Positions 25,590 to 34,565 of a stretch of 64,000 bases of DNA are shown here, one piece after another. This stretch comes from Candidatus Marsarchaeota archaeon (lineage in GTDB: Archaea > Micrarchaeota > Micrarchaeia > Micrarchaeales > Micrarchaeaceae). The DNA lies in contig JAMCYM010000002.1 of assembly GCA_023473665.1 (NCBI GenBank), positions 186,001 to 250,000 of the forward strand, in the 5' to 3' direction. The position numbers were made by a program, and so were the translations under genes. Numbering within the stretch: position 1 is the stretch's first letter; every line of letters starts with the position of its first letter. Below the pieces are notes generated by a model that worked only from the letters and a program-made list of their open reading frames with translations, was not told the origin of the DNA and ran no database searches.

Positions 25590-26061
25590 TACATGAAGGC
25601 TTCTTGCTGTCAACACCTATAGCCAAACCCGCCATGTCATTGGGCCTGCCTGCGCTCTTTCAATCGGTTGGATACGCAGAACTCCCAGAAAGGCTTTTAT
25701 ATTTAATTGGGCACATAGTAATTGACGGGTAAAACCCAAAAGCCAGTGCACCTTGAGATGCACGTTTTAGTGCTTTTGGGTACTGTCATCTTCTTGTTTC
25801 CAGACATGTGATGAGTGCTGGTCTATCTTCAGCAGGTCTATGAACTCTGGGTTCCCATGCTCGAATTTCTGGAAGCATACTTGAAAATGGGCATCACAAC
25901 ACTGTCTCTTCTGGCATCGTGCAAGTTTTTGCGTGAAAGTATTTACACCATCGTTTTAGTGCGCCCTCTCCAGGTATTCGCCAATCTCCTTCTCGTCCAT
26001 GGGCATGCCCAGGTAACATAGCTACGACAAGGCATAAAAAGCTGAATTATGAAGTAGATGC
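25590..26061. other. 472-base gap inside the heptose cluster
   Basis: No convincing gene fills this gap. A TATA-like cttttatatttaatt run at about 25693-25706 precedes a strong two-part hairpin (25734-25781). CGTTTTAGTGC occurs twice, at 25763-25773 and 25952-25962. On the minus strand, around 25960-26025, a short open stretch ending DEKEIGEYLERAH could be a decayed gene end. Downstream a cataaaaagct element near 26034 may serve the kinase gene. Confidence 0.5.
25734..25781 (+). ncRNA. Candidate structured RNA / leader element
   Basis: A ten-base-pair outer stem (ACCCAAAAGC with GCTTTTGGGT) encloses a five-pair inner stem (GTGCA with TGCAC, 8-base loop) and an asymmetric internal loop (2 versus 8 bases). 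A TATA-like element lies ~30 bases upstream. GGG at 25727-25729 could instead pair with the CCC of the outer stem, giving two exclusive folds. A box-C-like GTGATGA follows near 25807, but no matching box D is found at the right distance. It may be an independent small RNA or a leader for the kinase gene. Confidence 0.4.
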
Positions 26062-27060
26062 ATGCCTGCCCTAAAGAACAGGATGATAATGACAAGGACG
26101 CCGTTGCGCATAACATTCACCGGTGGGGGCACTGACATAGGCGCCTACTACAGGCTCAACGGCCCCGGCGCAGTGGTCAACGCAGCGATAAACAAGTACA
26201 TCTACATAATAGTGAACAAGAAGTTCGACAACGAGATAAGGGTCAGCTACTCGAAGACTGAGATAGTGCCGCACGTCGAAGACATACAGCATCCCTCAAT
26301 CAGGGAGGCCCTTAGGCTTCTTGGCATAGACGGCGGCATAGAGATAGTCAGCATATCAGACATACCGTCCGGCGGCACCGGCCTTGGATCAAGCAGCTCG
26401 TTCCTGGTAGGGCTGCTCAATGCATTGCACGCGTGGAATGGGGAACTGGTCCCTCCAAGGCAGCTTGCCGAGGAAGCGGTGCACATAGCAAGGGACGTGC
26501 TCAAGGAACCGGGAGGCAAGCAGGACGAGTACATAGCGGCATATGGCGGCCTGCAGTTCATGGAGTTCAACAAGGATGAGAGCGTGGCCGTCAGGCCCGT
26601 AGTCATGACGGAAGAGGCCAGGACGAGCCTTAGGAGCCACCTGCAGATGCTCTATACCGGCAAGCAGAGGAACTCTGGCGTTATACTCAAAAAGCAGTCC
26701 GACAGCGCCAAGCCGAACCTGAAGAGCTACGACGCTATGCGCGACCTTGCCTACAGGCTGTACGAGAACCTCACGAAGGGCAACTGGCAGGACACGGGCA
26801 GGCTCCTGCATGAGAACTGGATGCTAAAGAAGAAGCTTGAGGGCAGCATATCCGACAAGACGATAGACGGATGGTACGACAGGGCAAGAAAGGCAGGCGC
26901 CCTGGGCGGCAAGATAATAGGCGCAGGCGGCGGCGGCTTTTTGCTTCTGTTCACGCCCCCAAGCAAGCAGGAGGCCGTCAGGAAGGCGCTCCCCGGACTT
27001 ACAGTACAGGAGTTCGAGCTGGAGCCACAGGGAAGCAGCATAATATACGTTGGCGATTGA
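26062..27060 (+). CDS. hddA: D-glycero-D-manno-heptose 7-phosphate kinase-like GHMP kinase
   Basis: The 332-residue GHMP-family kinase starts near RTPLRITFTGGGTDIGAYY (12-30), which is characteristic of HddA and related heptose/fucose kinases. It has the ATP-binding motif PSGGTGLGSSSSFLVGLL (~111-128) and a C-terminal GGKIIGAGGGGFLLLF motif. HddA phosphorylates heptose 7-phosphate at C1 to the alpha-1,7-bisphosphate, the substrate of the GmhB domain encoded upstream. The gene is followed directly by GmhA. L-fucose kinase-like activity is a weaker alternative, disfavoured by the gene set. Confidence 0.8.
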   Translation: MPALKNRMIMTRTPLRITFTGGGTDIGAYYRLNGPGAVVNAAINKYIYIIVNKKFDNEIRVSYSKTEIVPHVEDIQHPSIREALRLLGIDGGIEIVSISDIPSGGTGLGSSSSFLVGLLNALHAWNGELVPPRQLAEEAVHIARDVLKEPGGKQDEYIAAYGGLQFMEFNKDESVAVRPVVMTEEARTSLRSHLQMLYTGKQRNSGVILKKQSDSAKPNLKSYDAMRDLAYRLYENLTKGNWQDTGRLLHENWMLKKKLEGSISDKTIDGWYDRARKAGALGGKIIGAGGGGFLLLFTPPSKQEAVRKALPGLTVQEFELEPQGSSIIYVGD

Positions 27061-27070
27061 TGGTAATTGC

Positions 27071-27667
27071 ATGGACGAAAAAAAATTCGTGGCTGATCTA
27101 GAGGATTACATCGAGAGGAGCGTTGAGGTCGCTAAGGAGTTCAAGAAGCTCAGCCCAAAGCTCAAGGACATTGCCATGGCAATAGAGAACGCGGCAGAGC
27201 AGGGCGCCAGCGTCTACATAATGGGCAACGGCGGCAGCGCTGCTACAGCGTCGCACATGGTAGCTGACCTGAACAAGACCGCGATACGCGAGGGCAAGAA
27301 GAGGTTCAGGGCCATATGCCTAAACGACAACGTGCCTGTCATGATGGCCTGGGCGAACGACGATTCCTATGACTCCATATTCGTGGAGCAGCTCAAGAAC
27401 TTCCTGGCCAAGGGCGACATACTGATAGGCATAAGCGGCAGCGGCAACTCCCCGAACGTCGTGAAGGCGATAGAGTACGCGAACGGCATGGGCAACACCA
27501 CGATAGGCATAACCGGCATGATAAACGAGGCCGGCGGGAAGCTAGGCAAGATGGCCAAGATAGCGCTCATAGTGCCTGACAACCTGATGTACAGGCTGGA
27601 GGACTTCCACCTGATGGTCAACCACGCGTTGGTCTATGCCTTCAAGCACAACGATGAGAGACAATGA
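27071..27667 (+). CDS. gmhA: Sedoheptulose 7-phosphate isomerase (SIS domain)
   Basis: From ATG 27071 the product has 198 residues, with MGNGGSAATASHMVADL (~49-65), the signature of GmhA, and a second SIS phosphate-binding stretch LIGISGSGNSPNVVKAI. GmhA converts sedoheptulose 7-phosphate to D-glycero-D-manno-heptose 7-phosphate, the first step of heptose nucleotide synthesis. The ATG is ten bases after the kinase stop; a TTG at 27050 inside the kinase gene is less likely. It is followed by an epimerase gene after four bases, so the unit is an operon. Confidence 0.85.
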   Translation: MDEKKFVADLEDYIERSVEVAKEFKKLSPKLKDIAMAIENAAEQGASVYIMGNGGSAATASHMVADLNKTAIREGKKRFRAICLNDNVPVMMAWANDDSYDSIFVEQLKNFLAKGDILIGISGSGNSPNVVKAIEYANGMGNTTIGITGMINEAGGKLGKMAKIALIVPDNLMYRLEDFHLMVNHALVYAFKHNDERQ

Positions 27668-27671
27668 TTGC

Positions 27672-28562
27672 ATGGTAGAGCGTCTCTTCATAACTGGCAT
27701 CGCAGGCTTCATCGGCAGGAACCTCGCGAAGGAGGCGTTGGCCCAGGGCTTCAGTGTGAAGGGCATGGACATAGCAGACATGAAAGAGCAGCTCAACGTG
27801 GAGTTCGTTAAGGCTGACATCCGCGACACGGCGAAGGTGGAAGCCGCGATGAAAGGCGCAGACTACGTGGTGCATTTGGCAGCCGTAACTTCGAACGTCG
27901 AGTTCGAGAAGGGGCTCAAGGAGTGCTACGACACGAACATTACGGGCTTCATGAACGTGATAGAGGCGGCAAGAAGGAACAACGTCAAGAAGTTCCTGTA
28001 TGCGTCCAGCGCGGCGGTCTACACGGACAAGAGCGGTTTCTCGGAAGACTCTGTGATAAGCATGCAGGAGCAGAAGAGCCATTACGCGAAGTCGAAGCTC
28101 ATGAACGAGATGATCGCCAAATCTTACGCAGATGCCTATGGGATGGAAACGATAGGCATGCGCCTCTTCAACGTCTATGGCCCCGGCGAGAACGAGAAAG
28201 GCGACTATGCCAGCATAATAAGCAGGTTCATGAAGGACAGCAGAGAGGGCAGGCCTCTGCTGGTATACGGCGACGGCAACCAGGCAAGGGATTTCGTCTA
28301 CGTGGAAGATGCTGCCAAGATAATCCTGGAGCTGCTGGGAAAGGCGCAGCCTGGAGTGTACAACGTCGGCACCGGCAAGGCCGTATCGTACACGGATATA
28401 GCGAAAAGGATAAATGCCGATGCATTGAGATATGTGCGAAATCCGCTCTCAAGCTACCAGTACTTGACCAGGTCGGACAGCGCAAAGCTAAGGGCCGCGA
28501 TAGGGGATTACAGGTTTACGGACGCCGTCGAATGGATTGCGGGCTCCAATAAACCAGGGTGA
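27672..28562 (+). CDS. NAD-dependent sugar-nucleotide epimerase/reductase (extended SDR)
   Basis: The 296-residue protein has the Rossmann motif FITGIAGFIGRNL, a YASSAAVYTD strand with the catalytic serine region, and YAKSK as the Y-x-x-x-K pair. A late QARDFVYVEDAAKII segment is typical of the dTDP/UDP/GDP-sugar epimerase group. ATG 27672 was chosen; an ATG at 27654 would overlap the GmhA gene. Placement after GmhA suggests it modifies the GDP-heptose made by this cluster, for example by epimerisation or reduction, but the actual reaction is unknown. Confidence 0.78.
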   Translation: MVERLFITGIAGFIGRNLAKEALAQGFSVKGMDIADMKEQLNVEFVKADIRDTAKVEAAMKGADYVVHLAAVTSNVEFEKGLKECYDTNITGFMNVIEAARRNNVKKFLYASSAAVYTDKSGFSEDSVISMQEQKSHYAKSKLMNEMIAKSYADAYGMETIGMRLFNVYGPGENEKGDYASIISRFMKDSREGRPLLVYGDGNQARDFVYVEDAAKIILELLGKAQPGVYNVGTGKAVSYTDIAKRINADALRYVRNPLSSYQYLTRSDSAKLRAAIGDYRFTDAVEWIAGSNKPG

Positions 28563-28569
28563 TGATGCC

Positions 28570-29523
28570 ATGCCTAAAATAGATGGGAAAACAGTTCTGG
28601 TGACAGGAGGAGCGGGCTTCATAGGCAGCAATTTCGTGGAACGCATGCTGGGCAGGGCAGGAAGGGTAATCGTATACGACAACCTGAGCTCCGGCAGGTG
28701 CGACTTGATAAAGGGTTTCATAAAAAACAGGAAGTTCAGGTTCGTGAAGGGCGACGTCCTGGATTACAAGACCCTCAGCAGGGTGATGAAGGAGGAGAAG
28801 CCTGAAGTGGTAGTTCACTTCGCCGCGAATCCAGACATACAGCGCGGCACAAAAGAGACTGATCTTGACATACAGCAGGGACCAGTCGCGACCCACAATC
28901 TTCTGGAAGCCGCCAGGCAGAATGGCGTTAAGTCGATCCTGTATTCGTCCACCAGTGCAATCTATGGTATGGCCAATGTAAAGCCGACCCCCGAGAACTA
29001 CGGTCCCCTGAAGCCTATATCGCTCTATGCGGCATCGAAGCTCGCATGCGAAGGCCTGATAACCGCATATGGCAGTCTCTACGGAATAAACTACTACATA
29101 TACAGGTTTGCCAACATCGTGGGCAGGAACCAGACACACGGCGTGATTGTAGACCTTATACATAAACTAGAAAAGAACCCCAAAAGCCTTGAGGTGCTGG
29201 GAAACGGGAAACAGCGCAAGGCTTACATGGATGTAGTGGACTGCGTTGATGCCATGGTCTTCGCATATGAAAATGCGAAACCAAACCAGATAATCAATCT
29301 TGCCACAAGCGGCCAGACCAGCGTTGCAGAGATAGCCAGACAGGTAATAGCGAGGGTCTCTCCTGAAGCAAGGATAAGATACACGGGCACAAGGCAGGGA
29401 TGGCCTGGAGATGTCACGAACACGCACCTGGACAACACGAGGATGCTGAAATTAGGCATTAAAATGAAGTATAATACGTCTGACGAGGTCGTTAGGCATG
29501 CAGTCGAGAAGTTAACAACTTAA
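28570..29523 (+). CDS. NAD-dependent sugar-nucleotide epimerase (UDP-glucose 4-epimerase-like)
   Basis: The 317-residue extended SDR has VTGGAGFIGSNFVERM at its start, a YSSTSAIYG strand and YAASK as catalytic Y-x-x-x-K, then RFANIVGRNQTHGVI and RKAYMDVVDCVDAM. The latter two suggest a UDP-hexose or UDP-uronate 4-epimerase-like enzyme. Start is ATG 28570, seven bases after the previous stop. It ends the heptose/epimerase operon; immediately after it base composition drops into the AT-rich glycan island. Confidence 0.78.
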   Translation: MPKIDGKTVLVTGGAGFIGSNFVERMLGRAGRVIVYDNLSSGRCDLIKGFIKNRKFRFVKGDVLDYKTLSRVMKEEKPEVVVHFAANPDIQRGTKETDLDIQQGPVATHNLLEAARQNGVKSILYSSTSAIYGMANVKPTPENYGPLKPISLYAASKLACEGLITAYGSLYGINYYIYRFANIVGRNQTHGVIVDLIHKLEKNPKSLEVLGNGKQRKAYMDVVDCVDAMVFAYENAKPNQIINLATSGQTSVAEIARQVIARVSPEARIRYTGTRQGWPGDVTNTHLDNTRMLKLGIKMKYNTSDEVVRHAVEKLTT

Positions 29524-29601
29524 AAGTGCCTATATATTCAGATTATAAACCTACGCTTTGCACCTTAAGTGGCTTTAAGTGCAGATTTAGATATAGGTCT
29601 T

Positions 29602-30573
29602 TTACCTAAACAAATACCAGCTCACATCACTTCTAAATTGCATGGGCACCTTTTCGGTATTGGTAAACTTCTGCATCTGGATTACAATTCTACTAGAGTT
29701 GCTATTGGCAGATACATTCCATTCTATTCCAAAGAGAAAGTTTTTTGCACCAAAGAAGTTACGTCTATATACATAATTTAATGCAGCTTGTGTGGATTCA
29801 TTCAACGCAAATGTTGAGATAAATAAGTCTGCACTTATGTCTGCATAGTCAAGCATTCCAAGTGCAATTATATTTATTTTGCCTTTCTTTGTCCCATTCT
29901 TCTTAGTGACAAGATTCACATAGTTTCTTCCCCAAATTGCTGAGAGATAGCAGTATTGAAGAGCAGCATTGGAAGGGATATCTATCAATGTATAAGTACA
30001 GGTTGAGTTAATACGTCTGAATATGGTGGCAGCTTCTCCAAAACCACCGCCCCAGTCAACTACACTGTGGAAATCATCGAGGTTCTTGCCATATTCAGTA
30101 TAACGTACAAAGTGAAAAAGATTTTGTATCCTATAAAATGAAGTCTGGTATCTGTGGCTAATTATAAATGGACTACCAACAAAATCTTCTTTAAGCAACT
30201 GTTTGAGAGCTGTATCAGACATTCTATGCGCCATATACCTAAGCATCGCATGTGTACTACCTATATATGGAACACCAAGCATTCCACAATACCACCAACC
30301 CCAATCGACATCTCTATACCGCATGAAGTCTGAAGTAAGTGCCTTCTTCTGCTGTTCTCTATCATGGTGCTGCCAGAACGGAGTTAGAAAGTTTTCGTAT
30401 TTGCCGAGATCGCCTATCTCACTGACTATGTTGCTATATTCCTTGCAGAGATAAGAAAATCTGTCTAACTTTTCTTTGTTATCGCGTCTGAGCTTAGCTT
30501 CTGAAGGTAATGAATATATGTTTAGGAAAGTATCTTTGGCTGCTTCGAACATCTCATTAATTAAACTTGTCAT
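29602..30573 (-). CDS. Putative sugar O-methyltransferase
   Basis: From ATG 30573 (MTSLINEMFEAAKD) the product has 323 residues. The segment FHSVVDWGGGFGEAATIFRR (~190-209) is a SAM-binding glycine loop in the form seen in the 'putative sugar O-methyltransferase' group (NanM-like), followed by YTLIDIPSNAALQYCYL, also typical. It would methylate a sugar hydroxyl on a surface glycan. A longer frame from 30615 adds a hydrophobic stretch that overlaps probable promoter DNA. It is the first gene of the AT-rich island. Confidence 0.72.
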   Translation of the reverse strand: MTSLINEMFEAAKDTFLNIYSLPSEAKLRRDNKEKLDRFSYLCKEYSNIVSEIGDLGKYENFLTPFWQHHDREQQKKALTSDFMRYRDVDWGWWYCGMLGVPYIGSTHAMLRYMAHRMSDTALKQLLKEDFVGSPFIISHRYQTSFYRIQNLFHFVRYTEYGKNLDDFHSVVDWGGGFGEAATIFRRINSTCTYTLIDIPSNAALQYCYLSAIWGRNYVNLVTKKNGTKKGKINIIALGMLDYADISADLFISTFALNESTQAALNYVYRRNFFGAKNFLFGIEWNVSANSNSSRIVIQMQKFTNTEKVPMQFRSDVSWYLFR

Positions 30574-30780
30574 AATAAAGAAAGCGAAGAAAAGATTTAA
30601 AAATGCAATTTGCACTCTTATTGTGTAAGTTGCATTTCTATAGTTTGCACTTTAAAAATGTAAAACCATAGTTAACATATCTATATTGCAGAGTATCCGC
30701 AAAATATCAATTGCATTGATTGATCACTGATGGGAAAATATAAAACTTATGTTTCAGCTACCAGTAAACCGGGGAATTCA

Positions 30781-31947
30781 ATGGGTACCAAAATGAAAGT
30801 AAGCCTAATTACACCTATTGATATAAAATACAGTTACCAGGCAACAGAAAAATCGATTTATGAGTATTCAAGATTTCTTTTTCATGAAGGCATCAACGTA
30901 ACTCTATTGATACCCAAAACGACAATAAATAGCCGTGCTATACGTGTCGATTTTAAAACTCTACGAAATTACTATAAAAGGCTTCCAAAAAAAATCATAA
31001 TGAATGTTTTGAAAAACTTACCTATGAGATGCCCTCCAGACTTCTACACTAGCCTACCAAAAGAGGGTATTATATACTTTCCAAGAGGTTTATACGAAAA
31101 CCTACCAAACATATTAACCAAGCCGGAAGGCCAAAAATATATAATAGCTTGCTACTCTATGTCTGTTAGAGATGGACATATAACTAATCATAAAATTATA
31201 GAAAGTGTAATAAACTTCTTCTTAACTAATTGTTTTCTAAGAAAAGAGGAGATGCGGAATAATTTATTTTTTAGAGTACTTAACACGAGGCAGAAAAATT
31301 ATTTGGAGAGAATTGGTGTTCCTTCAGATAAAATATTTAATATACCCGAATTTGTTGATACTAAAAAATATTGTATTGCAACTTCTTATGGGAAAAAACT
31401 AAATGTAGTACATATTGGAGGCGAGGCGAAAAATGCCCAAGTCATAATTGACACAATAAAAGAACTAATAGATAAAAGACAGATTACTAAATTTAAGTTT
31501 TTCTTTATAGGTAAACACCAGCCAAAAGAATTGTTTGAGTATGCAGAGAAAACCGATAGCGTAGTTTATCTAGGTGCTCTTTCAGACACTAAAAAGATAA
31601 AGATTTTATCGATGTCAGATGTTCAGGTAGTTCCAAATCCTGACGAAAATTTTGCTGTATCTATGATAGAGGGCTTGTCGAGCGGGCTTCGTTTAGTGGT
31701 AAGTAATCAAAACCCAATCGTTAAAAATTTAATAAAGGAGGGAGCGCTAGCGTATACCTGTTCAAACAATCCTTCTGCCTATGCTAAAGTTCTCTTAGGA
31801 TTAGCAAGGATGAAAAGAACAGAGCCCTATAAGTTTCAAAAGTTAAAGATGACAAATAGAGCAATAGCGATTAAGGAGTTTGAACAAACAAAAGTCTTCA
31901 ACCAGATTAAGGATATGTTTATACGTGTGGCAAGTGCAATAGACTGA
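30781..31947 (+). CDS. Family 4 glycosyltransferase
   Basis: About 388 residues, with start at MGTKMKVSLITPIDIKYSY. The C-domain carries LNVVHIGGEAKNAQVIIDTI and VQVVPNPDENFAVSMIEGLSSGLRLVV, the GT4 donor-binding motif. It is a clear paralogue of the gene at 37421: both have ITPxDIxYSYxATE, KPxGQKYIIA and DGHI. The paralogue's start suggests initiation at 30781 or 30793 rather than 30730. Codon use is AT-rich like the rest of the island. Acceptor and sugar are unknown. Confidence 0.78.
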   Translation: MGTKMKVSLITPIDIKYSYQATEKSIYEYSRFLFHEGINVTLLIPKTTINSRAIRVDFKTLRNYYKRLPKKIIMNVLKNLPMRCPPDFYTSLPKEGIIYFPRGLYENLPNILTKPEGQKYIIACYSMSVRDGHITNHKIIESVINFFLTNCFLRKEEMRNNLFFRVLNTRQKNYLERIGVPSDKIFNIPEFVDTKKYCIATSYGKKLNVVHIGGEAKNAQVIIDTIKELIDKRQITKFKFFFIGKHQPKELFEYAEKTDSVVYLGALSDTKKIKILSMSDVQVVPNPDENFAVSMIEGLSSGLRLVVSNQNPIVKNLIKEGALAYTCSNNPSAYAKVLLGLARMKRTEPYKFQKLKMTNRAIAIKEFEQTKVFNQIKDMFIRVASAID

Positions 31948-31990
31948 TTACTCATACAAATTTATATCTAAGTATACAATTATAAAAAAC

Positions 31991-32764
31991 ATGTTGCCAT
32001 CAGTAATTAAAAATAGGATTTCGGAGGATAACATGTTTCGTGATCCATCAACTAAGAAGCGGTTCAAGACACTTTATAAAATGAGTCCCTATCTCTATGA
32101 CTCAACACACACTATAATAGAGCGAACTAAGAACGTTCTTTTCCAACTCAAAAACATATACTTAATCAAGTCGCCTAGAATATACGCTGACCCGGAGATT
32201 GTTGCTGAATATGATAAAGTATATACTAAGTTGGAGCAGAACACCAAAAAGTTAGCTGGGAAACTAAGCTGTCCTGTAGAATGGGCGATTAGCAAACCAG
32301 CAGGTTTAGTAATTTATGCAATAATTCGTAAGACAATGCCAAAAACCGTACTAGAGACCGGTGTAGCGAATGGCGCTTCAACGTACATTATACTTTCTGC
32401 GCTAAACAAGAACAAGAAAGGCCATCTAGTTTCTACAGAAATTAGAAAAGATGTAGGTCAGCTGCTAATTGGAATATCAAAGCGCAGGTGGCGACTTATG
32501 GTAGGCAATCCTAAGACAGTATTCAGAGACACACTAAAAAGATTAGGGAAAGTTGATATATTCCTCCACGACAGCGATCATTCTTACAAAACTATGATGT
32601 ATGAGTACACTACTGTTTTTGACAAGCTATCGCGAAATGGTTTAATACTAAGTGACGATGTGAATGGCAATGCAGCGTTTATGCAATTTTCACAACATTT
32701 TAAAACAAAACCAGTTTTAATTCGGTCAAGAGAGAGGGTTTTTGGTGTATTATATGCGAGTTGA
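31991..32764 (+). CDS. Class I SAM-dependent methyltransferase (Methyltransf_24-like)
   Basis: The 257-residue protein has VLETGVANGASTYIILSAL (~117-135), the SAM-binding glycine motif in the form of the Methyltransf_24 / cephalosporin-hydroxylase-like group. It continues with HLVSTEI and VDIFLHDSDHSYKTMMYEY, which holds the family's metal-binding D-x-x-H. Many members sit in polysaccharide clusters and methylate sugars. It follows the GT4 gene by ~40 bases behind its own TATA-like aatttatat run. Confidence 0.72.
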   Translation: MLPSVIKNRISEDNMFRDPSTKKRFKTLYKMSPYLYDSTHTIIERTKNVLFQLKNIYLIKSPRIYADPEIVAEYDKVYTKLEQNTKKLAGKLSCPVEWAISKPAGLVIYAIIRKTMPKTVLETGVANGASTYIILSALNKNKKGHLVSTEIRKDVGQLLIGISKRRWRLMVGNPKTVFRDTLKRLGKVDIFLHDSDHSYKTMMYEYTTVFDKLSRNGLILSDDVNGNAAFMQFSQHFKTKPVLIRSRERVFGVLYAS

Positions 32765-32801
32765 CAAGTCAAATCGGTTTGTGATACAATTAGCAGCAAA
32801 A

Positions 32802-33920
32802 TTACTCTATGTTGTATCCTAACTCTAAAAGCATATCTTTTATCACTACATCGGCCCGTATCCTTTCCACCCATTCGCGTTCAAGTTTACTAGCTCTATC
32901 GCGTTCTTTCGGACTTGACATAAACTTATCAAGAGCCAAAGTCAGCGCACGTTCATCACCTATAGGAATCACTATGCCACGACCAGTAACAAGTTCACTA
33001 CCACTCGTAGCTGTAGTAACTATTGGTAGACCCATGGCCATTGCCTCTCCCCTCACTATACCTGGGTTTTCTTTAGAGGAGCATAAACAAAAAATCGATG
33101 CATTTAAATATTCTTTTCTAATCTCTTTTTCGGTTATGAAATTCAAGAAAGTAATCTTGTCTGATAGGCCGTATTTCTTTACTAGATTTTTTAAATCATT
33201 GAAGTAAGACCTATCTTCTATCGAGCCAACAAATCTCAATCTCCAAGTACGATGTTTTTTATACAATTTATTAAAACTGCGAATTAGCATATCTTGGGCT
33301 TTGAACCTTGTGATTCGTGCTACACACAAAACTGTATTAGTTCTGTGCGCTTTATCTTTCTTTGTTAAGAAAAATGTATCTGGTACACCTACTCTTATAA
33401 TCTTTAATTTCTTCTTAACGAATGGGACAAACTTCACAGTTATTTCATAATTATGTTGCGTCTCAGACATAAGAAGGTCAGAAATAAAATATTTTATTGC
33501 AAAAGAAAGTTTAGTTAAAAGTTTAGAATGCGGGAAATCTCTGAAATCGTATTGTTCAATTCCAACATTAAATACTATCCTAAGCCTTGGATGTCTAAGT
33601 TTTATCAGTGCCGCAGTTATTGTATCTGTGAAAAATATCATGATATTTGGGTTTTCTTTTTTTATATGCTTGTTAAGCTGTATTGCATAATCAATTTGCC
33701 TGATTAAATTAGTTGTGCTATCTTTTTTGTACCTTACCAAACGTATTATTTTTGGCAAGTCCTTGGTATTAAGTAGCTTGTTACCTGGTGCAAAAATTAA
33801 TGTGTCGACCCTCAATCTACGGAGTGTTAATGGTATCTCTAATGGGTTCCTATTAACGTGAAATTCGTCTAATACATCTGGTATAAGAATGCCTATTTTT
33901 AAACCGTTCATTATTTTCAC
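32802..33920 (-). CDS. Family 4 glycosyltransferase
   Basis: The 372-residue protein has a GT4 C-domain: NTVLCVARITRFKAQDMLIRSF, RLRFVGSIEDRSYF, and the donor-site stretch FCLCSSKENPGIVRGEAMAMGLPIV, which contains the E-x7-E pattern. The N-domain (KIGILIPDVLDEFHVNRNP) is the usual Rossmann-like half. It faces the methyltransferase gene tail to tail and starts about 20 bases before the left end of the IS200-type element. Substrate is not predictable. Confidence 0.78.
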   Translation of the reverse strand: MKIMNGLKIGILIPDVLDEFHVNRNPLEIPLTLRRLRVDTLIFAPGNKLLNTKDLPKIIRLVRYKKDSTTNLIRQIDYAIQLNKHIKKENPNIMIFFTDTITAALIKLRHPRLRIVFNVGIEQYDFRDFPHSKLLTKLSFAIKYFISDLLMSETQHNYEITVKFVPFVKKKLKIIRVGVPDTFFLTKKDKAHRTNTVLCVARITRFKAQDMLIRSFNKLYKKHRTWRLRFVGSIEDRSYFNDLKNLVKKYGLSDKITFLNFITEKEIRKEYLNASIFCLCSSKENPGIVRGEAMAMGLPIVTTATSGSELVTGRGIVIPIGDERALTLALDKFMSSPKERDRASKLEREWVERIRADVVIKDMLLELGYNIE

Positions 33921-33998
33921 ATAGTAAATATCCTAAAGAATTCTACCGACTTCGTCGGTAGTTGAAATACTTATCTACTTTTTTGTATATTTTCTATT

Positions 33999-34044
33999 GG
34001 CGGCAGCGCGGCCGCGGCATTACGCGACCCAATATTCTGCCGCC
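33999..34044 (+). promoter_or_regulatory. Structured leader before TnpA copy 1
   Basis: GGCGGCAG at 33999-34006 pairs perfectly with CTGCCGCC at 34037-34044, ending 11 bases before the TnpA ATG. The second TnpA copy has an equivalent stem (TGGCAG/CTGCCA) at the same place. IS200 is known to limit transposase synthesis with a 5' stem-loop, so a similar role is plausible. Confidence 0.55.
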
Positions 34045-34055
34045 GACGTGTAAAC

Positions 34056-34511
34056 ATGGATAGTGTGAACTATAAAAATAAAAATGTTGGTGAAAGAGAG
34101 TGGCAGTACAACTGGCAGCACGTTGTATTCGTAACGAACAAAAGTAGAAAGAATTTCAAAAAAGAATACAATCGCAACGTCGCCAGATTCGCGATTGAAG
34201 AGGCGGCGCGCGCCTACAGTATAGGAATAAAGGAATTTTCGTTCGGCGACGACTATGCGCATGTTCACATGGAAATAAGTGTGCCCAATACTCTTTCCAT
34301 GTCACAGGTCGTGCAGATACTGAAGTCGCATTCCGCCTCAGTAATATTTCAGAAGATCCCGAATTTCATGAAATTGTATCCAAGAGGCAGCTTCTGGTGC
34401 GGCCAGTACAGCAACCACAGCGTCGAACCGACAGACGAATCCACGATTAAGAATTACATCAGAAGGCAGGACGTGTCAAACGTCGACAACCAAAGGCGAC
34501 TTTTCAATTGA
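34056..34511 (+). CDS. tnpA: IS200/IS605-family HUH transposase TnpA
   Basis: This 151-residue Y1 transposase has the HUH motif HVHME with histidines at 69 and 71, the YNWQHVVFVT strand near the start, FWCGQYSN in the middle, and the catalytic tyrosine in NYIRRQD (~134). TnpA cuts and rejoins single-stranded DNA at hairpin ends. All catalytic residues are present and length fits the family, so it may be active. It is embedded between a glycosyltransferase and an FkbM methyltransferase gene, both in the opposite orientation. Confidence 0.88.
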   Translation: MDSVNYKNKNVGEREWQYNWQHVVFVTNKSRKNFKKEYNRNVARFAIEEAARAYSIGIKEFSFGDDYAHVHMEISVPNTLSMSQVVQILKSHSASVIFQKIPNFMKLYPRGSFWCGQYSNHSVEPTDESTIKNYIRRQDVSNVDNQRRLFN

Positions 34512-34565
34512 TACGTTCGGGGATACCGCCGACTTTATCGGCGGAGAGGACCCGAACGTAAAGGT

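Larger units (their letters stand above)
33943..34544 (+). mobile_element. IS200-type insertion element, copy 1 (apparently intact)
   Basis: A left hairpin CTACCGAC-TTC-GTCGGTAG (33943-33961) and a right hairpin CCGCCGA-(5)-TCGGCGG (34526-34544) flank a single TnpA gene. Subterminal hairpins of this kind are the sites recognised by the single-strand HUH transposase of IS200/IS605 elements, which have no terminal inverted repeats. There is no tnpB, as in IS200. Confidence 0.72.

Noticed and set aside
25806-26045. C/D-box small RNA in the heptose gap
   Set aside because: A GTGATGA box-C-like sequence exists, but the nearest CTGA is over 200 bases away, so the box pair does not fit an archaeal C/D RNA.
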